Source of the DNA: Citrobacter telavivensis
GTDB taxonomy: Bacteria > Pseudomonadota > Gammaproteobacteria > Enterobacterales > Enterobacteriaceae
Direction: 5' to 3'
Assembly: GCA_009363175.1 (NCBI GenBank)
Contig: CP045205.1
Span: 4,836,001 to 4,900,000, forward strand
DNA length: 64,000 bases
Shown here: piece after piece, positions 44,353-53,301 of the stretch
How positions within the stretch are numbered: position 1 is the first letter of the stretch
How the letters are laid out: each line of letters begins with the position of its first letter
Translations under genes and position numbers: made by a program
The notes under the pieces: model-generated
What the model was told of the DNA's origin: nothing
Seen by the model: the letters and a program-made list of their open reading frames with translations, nothing else
Databases searched by the model: none

Positions 44353-45303
44353 TCATTCGACTTCACGAACATCCACACGCAGCTCTTTCGGCACTTCGAA
44401 AACGATGTTCTCTTCACGCCCTTCCAGCGGGATAGCATCGCCGCCACCCAGCTCCTGCAAACGCGCGATGACGTTTTGCACCAGAATATCCGGCGCCGAT
44501 GCGCCAGCGGTGACGCCCACGCATTGTGCCTCTTTCACCCAGGCTTCCTGGATATCGGTCGCGTCGTCAATCAAAAACGCGGCTTTCCCCATCCGCTGCG
44601 CCAGTTCGGCCAGACGGTTGGAGTTAGACGAATTCTTTGACCCCACCACCAGCACGACATCCGCCTGCTCAGCCAGCGCACGCACCGCTTCCTGACGGTT
44701 TGTGGTGGCGTAACAAATATCATCTTTACGCGGTCCGACGATTTTCGGGAAGCGTTGACGCAGCGCGTCAATCACGTCTGACGTATCGTCCACGGAGAGC
44801 GTAGTCTGGGTCATAAAGGAGAGCTTGCCTTCGTTTTTCACATTAAGCGAAAAAACATCTTCCGGCGACTCAACCAGGTACATGCCCCCTTCCGGGTTGC
44901 TGTACTGTCCCATCGTGCCTTCGACTTCCGGATGCCCGGCGTGACCAATCAGGATCGACTCTTCACCGCGACGACTGGCGCGCGCCACTTCCATATGCAC
45001 TTTGGTCACCAGCGGACAGGTGGCGTCAAAGACGGTGAGATCGCGGCCTTTTGCTTCGTTGCGCACCGCCTGAGAAACACCGTGAGCGGAGAAGATCAGG
45101 ATCGCGCCGTCCGGCACTTCGCTGATCTGTTCGATGAAAATCGCCCCGCGCTCGCGCAGGCTGTCGACCACGTAACGGTTATGCACCACTTCGTGACGAA
45201 CATAAATCGGCGCGCCATAAATGGCCAGCGCGTTTTCAACAATGCTGATAGCGCGGTCTACACCGGCGCAAAAGCCGCGCGGGTTGGCCAACAGGATCTG
45301 CAT
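44353..45303 (-). CDS. ispH: 4-hydroxy-3-methylbut-2-enyl diphosphate reductase (IspH/LytB)
   Basis: IspH is the last enzyme of the MEP isoprenoid pathway and carries a [4Fe-4S] cluster. The 316 residues equal E. coli. The three cluster cysteines are in NPRGFCAGV (C12), FDATCPLV (about C96) and DICYATTNRQ (about C197). The SAPDILV end segment and the conserved TNRQEAV motif are intact. The ATG at 45303 is 1 bp after the fkpB stop codon; upstream in-frame starts lie in fkpB. Confidence 0.98.
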   Translation of the reverse strand: MQILLANPRGFCAGVDRAISIVENALAIYGAPIYVRHEVVHNRYVVDSLRERGAIFIEQISEVPDGAILIFSAHGVSQAVRNEAKGRDLTVFDATCPLVTKVHMEVARASRRGEESILIGHAGHPEVEGTMGQYSNPEGGMYLVESPEDVFSLNVKNEGKLSFMTQTTLSVDDTSDVIDALRQRFPKIVGPRKDDICYATTNRQEAVRALAEQADVVLVVGSKNSSNSNRLAELAQRMGKAAFLIDDATDIQEAWVKEAQCVGVTAGASAPDILVQNVIARLQELGGGDAIPLEGREENIVFEVPKELRVDVREVE

Positions 45304-45304
45304 T

Positions 45305-45754
45305 TTACGCCTCCAGTGCCGGATCAACTTCCAGCACTTCAATATCAAAATGAACGGTATGCCCGGCCAGCGGATGGTTGAAATCAACGGTGATGGAGTC
45401 ACCATTGATTTCACGGATCACACCAGGCATCTCACTGCCGTCCATTGCGGTAAAAAGCATAATAGCCCCGATTTCAGGTTCGCCTGCGTCCATAAATTCG
45501 CGACGCGAGAAGTACTGAATCAGGTCTGGCGTCGTGATGCCAAACGCGGCATCCGGCTCCAGGGAAAAGGTGGTTTTATCGCCGTCTTTCAGTCCGAGAA
45601 GATGTTGCTCCAGTCCTTCAGACAGAGAACCATCCCCCAGGCGGAAAAGCGCGGGCTTGCCGTTATTACGGGTTGACTCTGCGGTGGAGCCATCGTCGAG
45701 TTTTAAGGTGAAGTGCACCAGCACCGCACTGTTACTCTGTACTGATTTAGACAT
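45305..45754 (-). CDS. fkpB: FKBP-type peptidyl-prolyl cis-trans isomerase FkpB (SlpA)
   Basis: A 149-residue SlyD-like FKBP with an insert-in-flap domain (about residues 70-125); it lacks the histidine-rich tail of SlyD. It acts as a cytoplasmic chaperone and prolyl isomerase. It lies between lspA and ispH as in E. coli, but here a REP array of about 265 bp separates it from lspA. Confidence 0.96.
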   Translation of the reverse strand: MSKSVQSNSAVLVHFTLKLDDGSTAESTRNNGKPALFRLGDGSLSEGLEQHLLGLKDGDKTTFSLEPDAAFGITTPDLIQYFSRREFMDAGEPEIGAIMLFTAMDGSEMPGVIREINGDSITVDFNHPLAGHTVHFDIEVLEVDPALEA

Positions 45755-45786
45755 GCAGATTGCTCACTTGTTGTGACTCACCGGTT

Positions 45787-46052
45787 TGCCCGATGGCGCT
45801 TGCGCTTATCAGGCCTACAAGGTTCGCGCTATTTTGTAGGCCGGATAAGGTGCTTGCGCCGCCATCCGGCACATGTTTGCCCGATGACGCTACGCTTATC
45901 GGGCCTACAAGGTTCGCGCTATTTTGTAGGCTGGATAAGGCGCTTACGCCGCCATCCGGCATATGTTTGCCCGATGGCGCTTGCGCTTATCGGGCCTACA
46001 AGGTTCGCGCTATGTTGTAGGCCGGATAAGGCGCTTGCGCCGCCAGCCGGCA
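45787..46052. repeat. Tandem REP array, three ~90-bp BIME units
   Basis: Units start at about 45787, 45878 and 45968. Each has an inverted pair (TGCCCGATGGCGCTTGCGCT and TGTAGGCCGGATAAGGCGCT...GCCATCCGGC) joined by GGCCTACAAGGTTCGCGCTA, and a linker ACATGTT or ATATGTT. Copies differ at a few bases only. It lies within the essential ileS-lspA-fkpB-ispH cluster, ending 4 bp before the lspA stop codon and starting 32 bp upstream of fkpB. Confidence 0.95.
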
Positions 46053-46056
46053 ATTT

Positions 46057-46554
46057 TTATGCGGCTTTTTTCTCTCTGGAGGGCAAAAAACCTTCCAGCA
46101 CAATCAACGCCGCACCGACACAAATCGCCGAATCGGCCAGGTTGAAGGTGGCAAAATGCCAGTCCCCGACGTAGAAATCGATCATGTCGACAACGAAGCC
46201 ATGCCACAGGCGGTCGAACAGGTTCCCCAGCGCACCGCCAATGATTAACGCATACGCGATGTTATTCAGCTTCTGCGTCGCTCTGGAGCGGTACATCATC
46301 ACCGCCAGAATGACACAGATACCGATCGCAATACCGGCAAAGAACCAGCGCTGCCAGCCGCCGCTATCGGCGAGGAAGCTAAACGCCGCACCATAGTTAC
46401 GCGCATAATGCAGATTAAGCGACGGGAACAGCGACACCGTATCCCCCAGAGCAAAATTCTGGAGGATCAGGTACTTGCTGCCCAAATCGATAATCAGCAC
46501 GACTACTACCAGCCACAGCCAGCGTAGCCCTGTTGAACAAAGAGGCTTACTCAT
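46057..46554 (-). CDS. lspA: Lipoprotein signal peptidase (signal peptidase II)
   Basis: LspA is the four-helix inner-membrane aspartyl protease that cleaves prolipoproteins before the lipidated cysteine, and is the target of globomycin. It has 165 residues. The catalytic aspartates are in GNLFDRLWHGFVVDMIDFY and FNLADSAICVG, the two family signatures. The ATG shares its first base pair region with the ileS stop codon at 46554, so the two genes are coupled. Confidence 0.98.
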   Translation of the reverse strand: MSKPLCSTGLRWLWLVVVVLIIDLGSKYLILQNFALGDTVSLFPSLNLHYARNYGAAFSFLADSGGWQRWFFAGIAIGICVILAVMMYRSRATQKLNNIAYALIIGGALGNLFDRLWHGFVVDMIDFYVGDWHFATFNLADSAICVGAALIVLEGFLPSREKKAA

Positions 46555-49370
46555 CAGGCAAACTTACGTTTTTCGCCGTCACCGGCGATGTTGCTGACAC
46601 AGCGACCGCAGATTTCTGCGTGTTCCGCTACCTTGCCGACATCCGTCGTGTAATGCCAGCAACGCGGGCATTTATCACCTTCGGCTTTGCTCAGGGCGAT
46701 CTTCAGCCCTTTGAGCACTTCGCTCTGCTGTGCGTCAGCAGAAGCCCCGGCATAGTCAGCGACTTTCGCCCCGGAGGTCAACAGGACAAATCGTAATTCA
46801 TCGCCCAGCGCGGTCAGTTTAGCAGCCAGTTCAGGTTCCGCGTACAGGGTCACTGCCGCTTCCAGAGAGCCACCCACTTTCTTATCCGCACGCGCTTGTT
46901 CGATAACTTTGTTCACTTCGCCACGCACTTTCAGCAGCTCGTCCCAGAAGTCATCGTTCATCGCTTCGCTGTCCGCCAGACCAAACAGACCTTCGTACCA
47001 CTCGCCGGTGAAGACATACTTCTCACGGGAGCCCGGCAGGTAGCCCCAGATTTCATCCGCGGTGAAGGACATGATCGGTGCCATCCAGCGTACCAGCGCT
47101 TCCGCGATATGATACAGCGCGCTCTGGCAGCTGCGACGCGCCACGCTGTCCGCTTTCGCGGTGTACTGGCGGTCTTTGATGATGTCGAGATAGAACGACC
47201 CCATTTCCACCGAGCAGAAGCGCATCAGGCGCTGCACCACTTCGTGGAAATCATAGGATTCGTACGCTTTCAGGATATCTTCCTGTGCCGCTTTCGCGCA
47301 GCCGACCGCCCATCTGTCCAGTACCACCATCTCTTCCGGTTTCACCATGTCTTTAACCGGATCAAACCCGTTCAGGTTCGCCAGCAGGAAGCGCGCGGTG
47401 TTACGGATACGACGATAGCTGTCGGCAGCACGTTTGAGGATCTCATCCGAAACGGCCATTTCACCGGTGTAGTCGGTTGATGCCACCCACAAACGCAGAA
47501 TGTCGGCGCCCAGTTTGTTCATCACATCCTGCGGCGAAACGGTGTTACCGATGGATTTGGACATTTTGCGGCCCTGACCATCAACGGTAAAGCCGTGCGT
47601 CAGTACCTGGCGATACGGCGCTTTGCCTTTCATCGCGGTGGAGATCATCAGAGAAGACATGAACCAGCCACGGTGCTGGTCGGAGCCTTCCAGATACATA
47701 TCCGCGGCATGACCGGCGAATTCCGGACGCACGTCCACGACGGAGGCGTGAGTTGATCCGGAGTCAAACCAGACGTCCAGCGTATCCGGCACTTTCACGT
47801 ACCGATCGGCTTCATCACCCAGAATCTCTTTCGGATCGAGATCCCACCAGGCCTGAATACCGTCAACTTCAACGCGTTTCGCCACTTCTTCCATCAGTTC
47901 GATGGCGCGCGGATGCAGCTCTTCAGTGTCTTTGTGAACGAACAGAGACATCGGTACACCCCAGGTACGCTGACGAGAGATACACCAGTCAGGGCGGTTC
48001 GCAACCATCGATTCGATACGTGCCTGACCCCAGTCCGGGATCCACTGCACGCCTTTGATCTCTTTCAGAGACTGCTCACGCAGACCTTTCTGATCCATGC
48101 TGACGAACCACTGTGGGGTCGCACGGAAGATAATCGGCGATTTGTGACGCCAGCAGCACGGATAGCTGTGCTGCATTTTCTCAACGTGCAGCAGCGCGCC
48201 TTTTTCACGCAACAGCTCAACGATAAGATCGTTGGCTTTAAAGACGTTCACACCGTCCAGCGTCGGCCAGGTGCCCGGCAGATACGCACCGTCCGGCCCC
48301 ACCGGGTTAGCGACTTCCAGACCGTATTTCTGGCCGATGACATAGTCATCCGGACCATGACCCGGCGCGGTATGTACGGCCCCGGTACCGGCATCCAGCG
48401 TCACGTGATCGCCGAGGATCGCCGGAACGTCGAAGCCCATAAACGGATGCGTAAAGCGCAGCAGCTCAAGCTCTGCCCCTTTTACGCTAGCGAGAACGGT
48501 GTAGTCCGTCGCGCCAATGCGTTGCATCACGCTTTCAACCAGATCTTTCGCCAGGATCACCGCCTGACCGTCGATCTGTACCAGCGCATAGTCAAAGTCA
48601 GGCGCAATGGAGATCGCGCGGTTTGCCGGCAGCGTCCACGGCGTGGTGGTCCAGATCACCAGCGAGATTGGGCCATTGACGTTCGTCACGCCAAATTTCG
48701 CCTTCACCGCATCCTGATCCGCAGCAACAAAAGCCACGTCGATGGACGGAGAGGTTTTGTCGTAATATTCCACTTCCGCTTCTGCCAGCGCAGAACGGCA
48801 GTCTACGCACCAGTGCACAGGCTTCGCGCCTTTATGCAGGTGACCATTGCCAATGATTTTGCCCAGCGCGCGGATGATGTTGGCTTCCGTTTTGAAGTCC
48901 ATCGTCAGATACGGATGGGACCAGTCGCCAAGCACGCCCAGACGGATAAAATCTTTACGCTGACCGTCAACCTGGGTTGCGGCATATTCACGGCACTTCG
49001 CGCGGAACTCCGCCGCGGTAAATTTTTCGCCTGGCTTACCGAATTCCTGCTCCACTTTCAGCTCGATCGGTAGACCGTGGCAGTCCCAACCCGGAACGTA
49101 AGGCGAGTCATATCCCGCGAGTCCTTTGGACTTCACGATAATGTCTTTCAGAATCTTGTTAACCGAGTGACCAATATGAATGCTGCCATTCGCATAAGGA
49201 GGGCCATCATGCAGAATGAAGGTTTTTTTGCCTTTTTTGGCCGCACGAATGATGCCGTACAGGTCATCATCAGTCCAACGCGCCAGCATTCCCGGTTCGC
49301 GCTTGGCGAGATCGCCGCGCATCGGGAACCCTGTTTCCGGCAAATTCAGGGTTGATTTAAAGTCACTCAT
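46554..49370 (-). CDS. ileS: Isoleucyl-tRNA synthetase
   Basis: A class Ia aminoacyl-tRNA synthetase of 938 residues, the E. coli length. The HIGH motif is in PYANGSIHIGH (about residues 58-68). The CP1 editing domain follows (about 200-400). The KMSKS motif is in GRKMSKSIGN (about 602-606). A C-terminal zinc site has CPRCWHY and CGRCVSN (about 900-925). It lies between ribF and lspA. Confidence 0.99.
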   Translation of the reverse strand: MSDFKSTLNLPETGFPMRGDLAKREPGMLARWTDDDLYGIIRAAKKGKKTFILHDGPPYANGSIHIGHSVNKILKDIIVKSKGLAGYDSPYVPGWDCHGLPIELKVEQEFGKPGEKFTAAEFRAKCREYAATQVDGQRKDFIRLGVLGDWSHPYLTMDFKTEANIIRALGKIIGNGHLHKGAKPVHWCVDCRSALAEAEVEYYDKTSPSIDVAFVAADQDAVKAKFGVTNVNGPISLVIWTTTPWTLPANRAISIAPDFDYALVQIDGQAVILAKDLVESVMQRIGATDYTVLASVKGAELELLRFTHPFMGFDVPAILGDHVTLDAGTGAVHTAPGHGPDDYVIGQKYGLEVANPVGPDGAYLPGTWPTLDGVNVFKANDLIVELLREKGALLHVEKMQHSYPCCWRHKSPIIFRATPQWFVSMDQKGLREQSLKEIKGVQWIPDWGQARIESMVANRPDWCISRQRTWGVPMSLFVHKDTEELHPRAIELMEEVAKRVEVDGIQAWWDLDPKEILGDEADRYVKVPDTLDVWFDSGSTHASVVDVRPEFAGHAADMYLEGSDQHRGWFMSSLMISTAMKGKAPYRQVLTHGFTVDGQGRKMSKSIGNTVSPQDVMNKLGADILRLWVASTDYTGEMAVSDEILKRAADSYRRIRNTARFLLANLNGFDPVKDMVKPEEMVVLDRWAVGCAKAAQEDILKAYESYDFHEVVQRLMRFCSVEMGSFYLDIIKDRQYTAKADSVARRSCQSALYHIAEALVRWMAPIMSFTADEIWGYLPGSREKYVFTGEWYEGLFGLADSEAMNDDFWDELLKVRGEVNKVIEQARADKKVGGSLEAAVTLYAEPELAAKLTALGDELRFVLLTSGAKVADYAGASADAQQSEVLKGLKIALSKAEGDKCPRCWHYTTDVGKVAEHAEICGRCVSNIAGDGEKRKFA

Positions 49371-49404
49371 CAGATTCTCGGTTCCGTATTGATTACCCAG
49401 GCAT

Positions 49405-50343
49405 TTAAGCCGGTTTTGTTAGCCCAAAAAAATCACGGGCAGTTAATTCATCTCGCGCAATCTGCGCTTTGAGTTCATCCAGCGAGGCAAATCGCTGTTC
49501 ATTGCGTATTTTTTTACGCAGCACAACATCTATATGGCGACCATAGAGGTCCATTGCAACATCCAGCAGATGCACTTCCAGTTGCTGGCGCACGCCCGAA
49601 ACCGTCGGACGGGTCCCGATGTTCGCTACGCCGGGCAATGGCTTTTCGCCAAGCCCCATCACTTCTACCGCATAAACCCCTTTTACCGGGGAAACCTGAC
49701 GACGCAGCGGTAAATTTGCCGTCGGGAAACCAATGGTGCGTCCGAGTTCATCACCGTGCACTACGCGACCAGAGATGGTAAACGGATGGCCCAGCAGGCT
49801 TTCGGCGAGGGCCAGGTTGTCTTCTGCCAGCGCCTGACGCACGGCGGTGCTACTGATACGAACACCACCTTCGCAGAAAGTTTGGGTGCTGGTGATATCA
49901 AAACCATATTCCACGCCGGCCTTCTGTAATAACAAGAAATCGCCTTCACGACCAGCGCCAAAGCGGAAATCATCCCCCACCGCGAGAAATTGCACGCCAA
50001 GACGATTCACCAACAATTCGCTGATAAAGGACTGCGCCGTGAGGGCAGCGAAACGGCGATCGAATCGCACGCACAGCACGTAGTCGACGCCGCATTGCGC
50101 GAGATAACGCAATTTTTCACGCAGGCGGGTCAGCCGCGCAGGGGCTTTGTCTGTCGCAAACAGTTCGAGCGGCTGCGGTTCAAAAATCATCACCATCACC
50201 GGTAAGCCACGCCTGCGCCCTTCTTCCTGCAAACCATGCAGCAGCGCACGATGACCACGATGCACGCCGTCGAAATTACCAATAGTCAGCACACACCCGT
50301 GCGGGGCCTGACTGAGATTATGTATGCCGCGTATCAGCTTCAT
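49405..50343 (-). CDS. ribF: Bifunctional riboflavin kinase / FAD synthetase
   Basis: A 312-residue enzyme that makes FMN and FAD. The N-terminal FMN adenylyltransferase domain has IGNFDGVHRGH (about residues 21-31); the C-terminal riboflavin kinase domain (about 180-305) has the GFPTANLP motif. It lies first in the leftward ribF-ileS-lspA-fkpB-ispH cluster and is divergent from rpsT. Confidence 0.98.
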   Translation of the reverse strand: MKLIRGIHNLSQAPHGCVLTIGNFDGVHRGHRALLHGLQEEGRRRGLPVMVMIFEPQPLELFATDKAPARLTRLREKLRYLAQCGVDYVLCVRFDRRFAALTAQSFISELLVNRLGVQFLAVGDDFRFGAGREGDFLLLQKAGVEYGFDITSTQTFCEGGVRISSTAVRQALAEDNLALAESLLGHPFTISGRVVHGDELGRTIGFPTANLPLRRQVSPVKGVYAVEVMGLGEKPLPGVANIGTRPTVSGVRQQLEVHLLDVAMDLYGRHIDVVLRKKIRNEQRFASLDELKAQIARDELTARDFFGLTKPA

Positions 50344-50372
50344 GTCTGGCTCAAAACAGTGAAAATCGCCAA

Positions 50373-50401
50373 AGTATACCTTGTACGGCGGTCAAGGTTA
50401 A
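50373..50401 (-). promoter_or_regulatory. Candidate ribF promoter
   Basis: Leftward TATACT (50373-50378) with TTAACC 17 bp upstream. It lies 29 bp before the ribF ATG. The -10 matches five of six positions and the -35 four. Confidence 0.45.
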
Positions 50402-50528
50402 CCGGCGATTGATGTGGCGAAACAGAAAGCAGATGGATTTCATTACCCTGAGGCAAATACCGACCACAAACTGACAAAGCAATTCAATTTTTATCGCTGA
50501 AAAGCTGTATTCACAGCCAGCAAGCTGG

Positions 50529-50534
50529 TAGAAT
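50529..50534 (+). promoter_or_regulatory. Candidate rpsT P1 -10 hexamer
   Basis: TAGAAT matches the -10 consensus at five positions; the -35 is poor. E. coli rpsT has two promoters in this region. Confidence 0.4.
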
Positions 50535-50596
50535 CCTGCGCCATCAATACGTAACGTAGCGTCGCTAGATTAACGGCGCTTATTTGCACAAATCCA

Positions 50597-50625
50597 TTGA
50601 CAAAAGAAGGCTAAAAGGGCATATT
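50597..50625 (+). promoter_or_regulatory. Likely main rpsT promoter (P2)
   Basis: A perfect TTGACA (50597-50602) and CATATT (50620-50625) are separated by 17 bp. The start site would be near 50632, about 40 bp before the rpsT start codon. A GC-rich discriminator TCCTCGGCC follows, as expected for a growth-regulated ribosomal protein gene. Confidence 0.75.
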
Positions 50626-50672
50626 CCTCGGCCTTTGAATTGTCCATATAGAACACATTTGGGAGTTGGACC

Positions 50673-50936
50673 TTGGCTAATATCAAATCAGCTAAGAAGC
50701 GCGCCGTTCAGTCTGAAAAGGCTCGTAAGCACAACGCAAGCCGTCGCTCTATGATGCGTACTTTCATCAAGAAAGTATACGCAGCTATCGAAGCTGGCGA
50801 CAAAGCTACTGCACTGAAAGCATTTAACGAAATGCAACCAATCGTGGACCGTCAGGCTGCTAAAGGTCTGATCCACAAAAACAAAGCTGCACGTCATAAA
50901 GCTAACCTGACTGCACAGATCAACAAACTGGCTTAA
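50673..50936 (+). CDS. rpsT: 30S ribosomal protein S20, UUG start
   Basis: S20 is an 87-residue lysine- and alanine-rich helical protein that binds 16S rRNA early in assembly. The start is TTG at 50673 (TTGGCTAATATCAAATC), preceded by TTGGGAG; E. coli rpsT also uses UUG, which is thought to be part of its translational self-control. The coding sequence uses mainly high-expression codons. A strong terminator follows the stop. Confidence 0.98.
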   Translation: MANIKSAKKRAVQSEKARKHNASRRSMMRTFIKKVYAAIEAGDKATALKAFNEMQPIVDRQAAKGLIHKNKAARHKANLTAQINKLA

Positions 50937-50963
50937 TCGCCTGTTGATTGTTGCTTTGTGAAG

Positions 50964-50987
50964 AAACCCGCGCAAGCGGGTTTTTTT
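50964..50987 (+). terminator. Rho-independent terminator of rpsT
   Basis: AACCCGC and GCGGGTT with a GCAA loop, followed by a run of seven T. It lies about 30 bp after the rpsT stop and just beyond the end of nhaR on the other strand. Confidence 0.92.
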
Positions 50988-50996
50988 ATGTCTGGA

Positions 50997-51896
50997 CTAT
51001 TTGTTCTGGGGCGTGAATAACGCCGAATAGTTCGTATTGCAGATGCGCTGTACCGCCGGATGCTGAATCATCCTCTCGGCAAAGATGGCATGATATTCCT
51101 CCATCACATTTTCCACGCGACCAATTTCTACCACCGAATCGTCCGCGTAAAAATCATGCGCATAGAGCGTTGGAGCCACGAAAATCGCATTATGCGTCGC
51201 GCCAAAGGCTTTCATCAATGCGGCGTCGTCAAACTCCCCCAGAATCTCAATCTTCAGCCCCTGGGAATTAATCCAGTTCAGCAACTTGCGTCCTAGCATC
51301 GAACGCCGCCCGGGGATCAGCAAACGTCGCTCTTCCAGACAGGCCGGGAAGGGTTTTTCCGGTAACGGCTGAGTACACCAGAAGCTGACGCTACATTCGC
51401 CAATCTTCACCGAAAACAGCCCTTCCTGCTGCGTAGAATCAATCGGGCAGTCCGAAATAATCATGTCCAGCTTATGCTGACTGAGTTGCTCCAGCAGCAT
51501 CTCATGGGTCGATTCAAAACAGCGCAGGTGGATCTGTTCACCTTCAACGACAGCCGCATCCAGTACGTTGCTGACCAGTCGTTTCGACAGCGCATCCGCC
51601 ACGCCCACGTCAAATAGCAGATTGGACTCTTTGCGGTAGTTCACGATATCCAGCATCTCCTGGCTTAGGGTAAACATTTTATCCGCATAGCGAAAAACCA
51701 GTTCGCCGAGTTCACTGGGCTCCAGACCGCGCCCCTTACGCTTGAAGAGTTTACCCTGCAGGCGCTCCTCAAGCGCTTTAATCTGCCCGGTGATGGTTTG
51801 CGGCGTTAAATAAAGCGCCTCCGCCGCACCGACCACGGAGCCCTCTTTATAGACGTGCCAGAAGTAATAGAGATGGTTGTAATTAATGTGGGACAT
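50997..51896 (-). CDS. nhaR: LysR-type activator of nhaA, NhaR
   Basis: A 299-residue LysR-family regulator that senses sodium and activates nhaA and, in E. coli, osmC and pgaABCD. The N-terminal winged helix-turn-helix (about residues 5-65, VGAAEALYLTPQTITGQIKALEERL) is followed by the effector-binding domain. It lies downstream of nhaA, as in E. coli, 66 bp away. Confidence 0.97.
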   Translation of the reverse strand: MSHINYNHLYYFWHVYKEGSVVGAAEALYLTPQTITGQIKALEERLQGKLFKRKGRGLEPSELGELVFRYADKMFTLSQEMLDIVNYRKESNLLFDVGVADALSKRLVSNVLDAAVVEGEQIHLRCFESTHEMLLEQLSQHKLDMIISDCPIDSTQQEGLFSVKIGECSVSFWCTQPLPEKPFPACLEERRLLIPGRRSMLGRKLLNWINSQGLKIEILGEFDDAALMKAFGATHNAIFVAPTLYAHDFYADDSVVEIGRVENVMEEYHAIFAERMIQHPAVQRICNTNYSALFTPQNK

Positions 51897-51923
51897 ACAC
51901 TCTCTCTGAAAAATGTCACAATA

Positions 51924-51947
51924 AGGGAAGCCGGAAAAAGCTTCCCT
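51924..51947 (-). terminator. Inverted repeat between nhaA and nhaR, possible attenuator
   Basis: AGGGAAGC and GCTTCCCT form an 8-bp stem with an 8-base loop in the 66-bp gap. There is only a short U stretch after it, so it may reduce read-through into nhaR rather than stop it. Confidence 0.55.
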
Positions 51948-51962
51948 GCTAACTCGCCCCGA

Positions 51963-53129
51963 TCAGACTGACGGGCGTAAACGTGCGCGCAGCAAGCTGT
52001 AGCCAATCACCGCCGACAGCAAGGAGCCAATCAGGATCCCCAGCTTCGCCCAGTTAATCAGCTCCGGATCCACGCTGCCAAAGGCCAGGCTGGCGATAAA
52101 GATCGACATCGTAAAGCCAATGCCGCACAGGATGCCGACCGCCATGATTTGCGGGAACGAGGTTCCCTCCGGCAGTTGCGCCAGCTTCAGACGCAACGCC
52201 AACCAACAGAACAGGCTGATACCCAGCGGCTTACCCACCAGCAGGCCCGCAATGATGCCCAGCGGCAGGATGGAGGTCAGCCCGTCCATCGTCACGCCCT
52301 GCAAAGAAACGCCCGCATTGGCGAAGGCAAACAGCGGCAGGATCAGATATGCCACCCACGGATGCAGAACATGCTCCAGACGCTTCGCCGGAGAACGCCC
52401 GTACTTCTCTTTCAGCGGAATGAAAAAGCCGACGATCACACCCGCCAGCGTTGCATGAACGCCGGATTTCAGCACGGCGGTCCACAACACCACCCCAACA
52501 AGGATGTACACGCCCGTACGCCGGACGCCGCACAAATTAAGGAGCGCCAGAATCGCAATCGCAAATGCCGCCACACCCAATGACACCATCGACAGATCGT
52601 GGGTGTAGAAGACGGCGATAATAATGATCGCGCCCAGGTCATCGATAATCGCCAGCGCCATCAGGAAAATTTTCAACGCCAGCGGCACCCGACTGCCGAG
52701 CAGGGCCAGCACGCCCAGGGCAAAAGCGATATCCGTGGCGGCCGGGATCGCCCAGCCTTCGCGGGTGATCGGATCGGCATAGTTGAATGCCAGATACAGC
52801 AGCGCCGGGACAATCATTCCGCCAATAGCGGCAATCACCGGGAAAGCCGCCTGACGCAGACTCGCCAGAGAGCCCTGCATCAGCTCGCGCTTGACCTCAA
52901 GGCCAATCAGCAGGAAAAACACCGCCATCAGGGCGTCGTTGATCCACAGCAGCATGTTTTTATTGATTTCAAGCGCGCCAACGCGCAGTTGGACAGGCGT
53001 CTCGAGAAAGGCGCGATACCATCCACTGGTCACACCCATATTGGCCATCAGCATGGCCAGTACAGCGGCGATGATAAGAATGATGCCCCCAGAGGCATCA
53101 CTGCTAAAGAAACGATGCAGATGTTTCAC
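51963..53129 (-). CDS. nhaA: Na+/H+ antiporter NhaA
   Basis: A 388-residue inner-membrane antiporter, the E. coli length, that exchanges two H+ for one Na+ at alkaline pH. The ion-binding aspartates are in ALAIIDDLGAI (D163/D164), and the assembly helix TDIAFALGVLAL (about 132-143) is present. About 12 helices are predicted. The dnaJ-nhaA gap lacks the hokC gene and IS186 that K-12 carries there. Confidence 0.98.
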   Translation of the reverse strand: MKHLHRFFSSDASGGIILIIAAVLAMLMANMGVTSGWYRAFLETPVQLRVGALEINKNMLLWINDALMAVFFLLIGLEVKRELMQGSLASLRQAAFPVIAAIGGMIVPALLYLAFNYADPITREGWAIPAATDIAFALGVLALLGSRVPLALKIFLMALAIIDDLGAIIIIAVFYTHDLSMVSLGVAAFAIAILALLNLCGVRRTGVYILVGVVLWTAVLKSGVHATLAGVIVGFFIPLKEKYGRSPAKRLEHVLHPWVAYLILPLFAFANAGVSLQGVTMDGLTSILPLGIIAGLLVGKPLGISLFCWLALRLKLAQLPEGTSFPQIMAVGILCGIGFTMSIFIASLAFGSVDPELINWAKLGILIGSLLSAVIGYSLLRARLRPSV

Positions 53130-53179
53130 TTTTTATTCTCTCTATAGGGTGAATACTTCGTAATTACTATCATACTCCG

Positions 53180-53211
53180 CATGAATAATCGTTAAAATTA
53201 GATTATTCATG
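53180..53211. promoter_or_regulatory. Perfect 11-bp inverted repeat upstream of nhaA
   Basis: CATGAATAATC and GATTATTCATG are exact inverted repeats with a 10-bp AT-rich spacer. The site is about 50-80 bp before the nhaA ATG, where NhaR or H-NS would act. A LysR-type T-N11-A pattern fits inside, but I cannot tell an operator from a DNA cruciform by eye. Confidence 0.5.
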
Positions 53212-53245
53212 GCATAACATTCGATTTTACCGAGTTATAGAGACA

Positions 53246-53282
53246 TAAAAAAAGCCTGAGATCTCGCAATCCCAGGCTTTTG
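53246..53282 (-). terminator. Rho-independent terminator of dnaKJ
   Basis: Leftward AAAAGCCTGGGATT and GATCTCAGGCTTTT form an about 12-bp stem with a small mismatch, followed by a run of T. It begins about 20 bp after the dnaJ stop. Confidence 0.88.
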
Positions 53283-53301
53283 GTCGATACGGCAGACGTG
53301 A

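Noticed and set aside
45747..46174. Several small frames with repeated peptides between fkpB and lspA
   Set aside because: They are translations of the REP repeats, not genes.
47913..49073. 386-codon plus-strand frame opposite ileS
   Set aside because: Composition is typical of an antisense frame and the ileS product is complete and conserved.
53130..53301. Search for hokC/sokC toxin-antitoxin as in K-12
   Set aside because: The 172-bp gap contains only the dnaKJ terminator, the inverted repeat and the nhaA promoter region; no Hok-like peptide frame.
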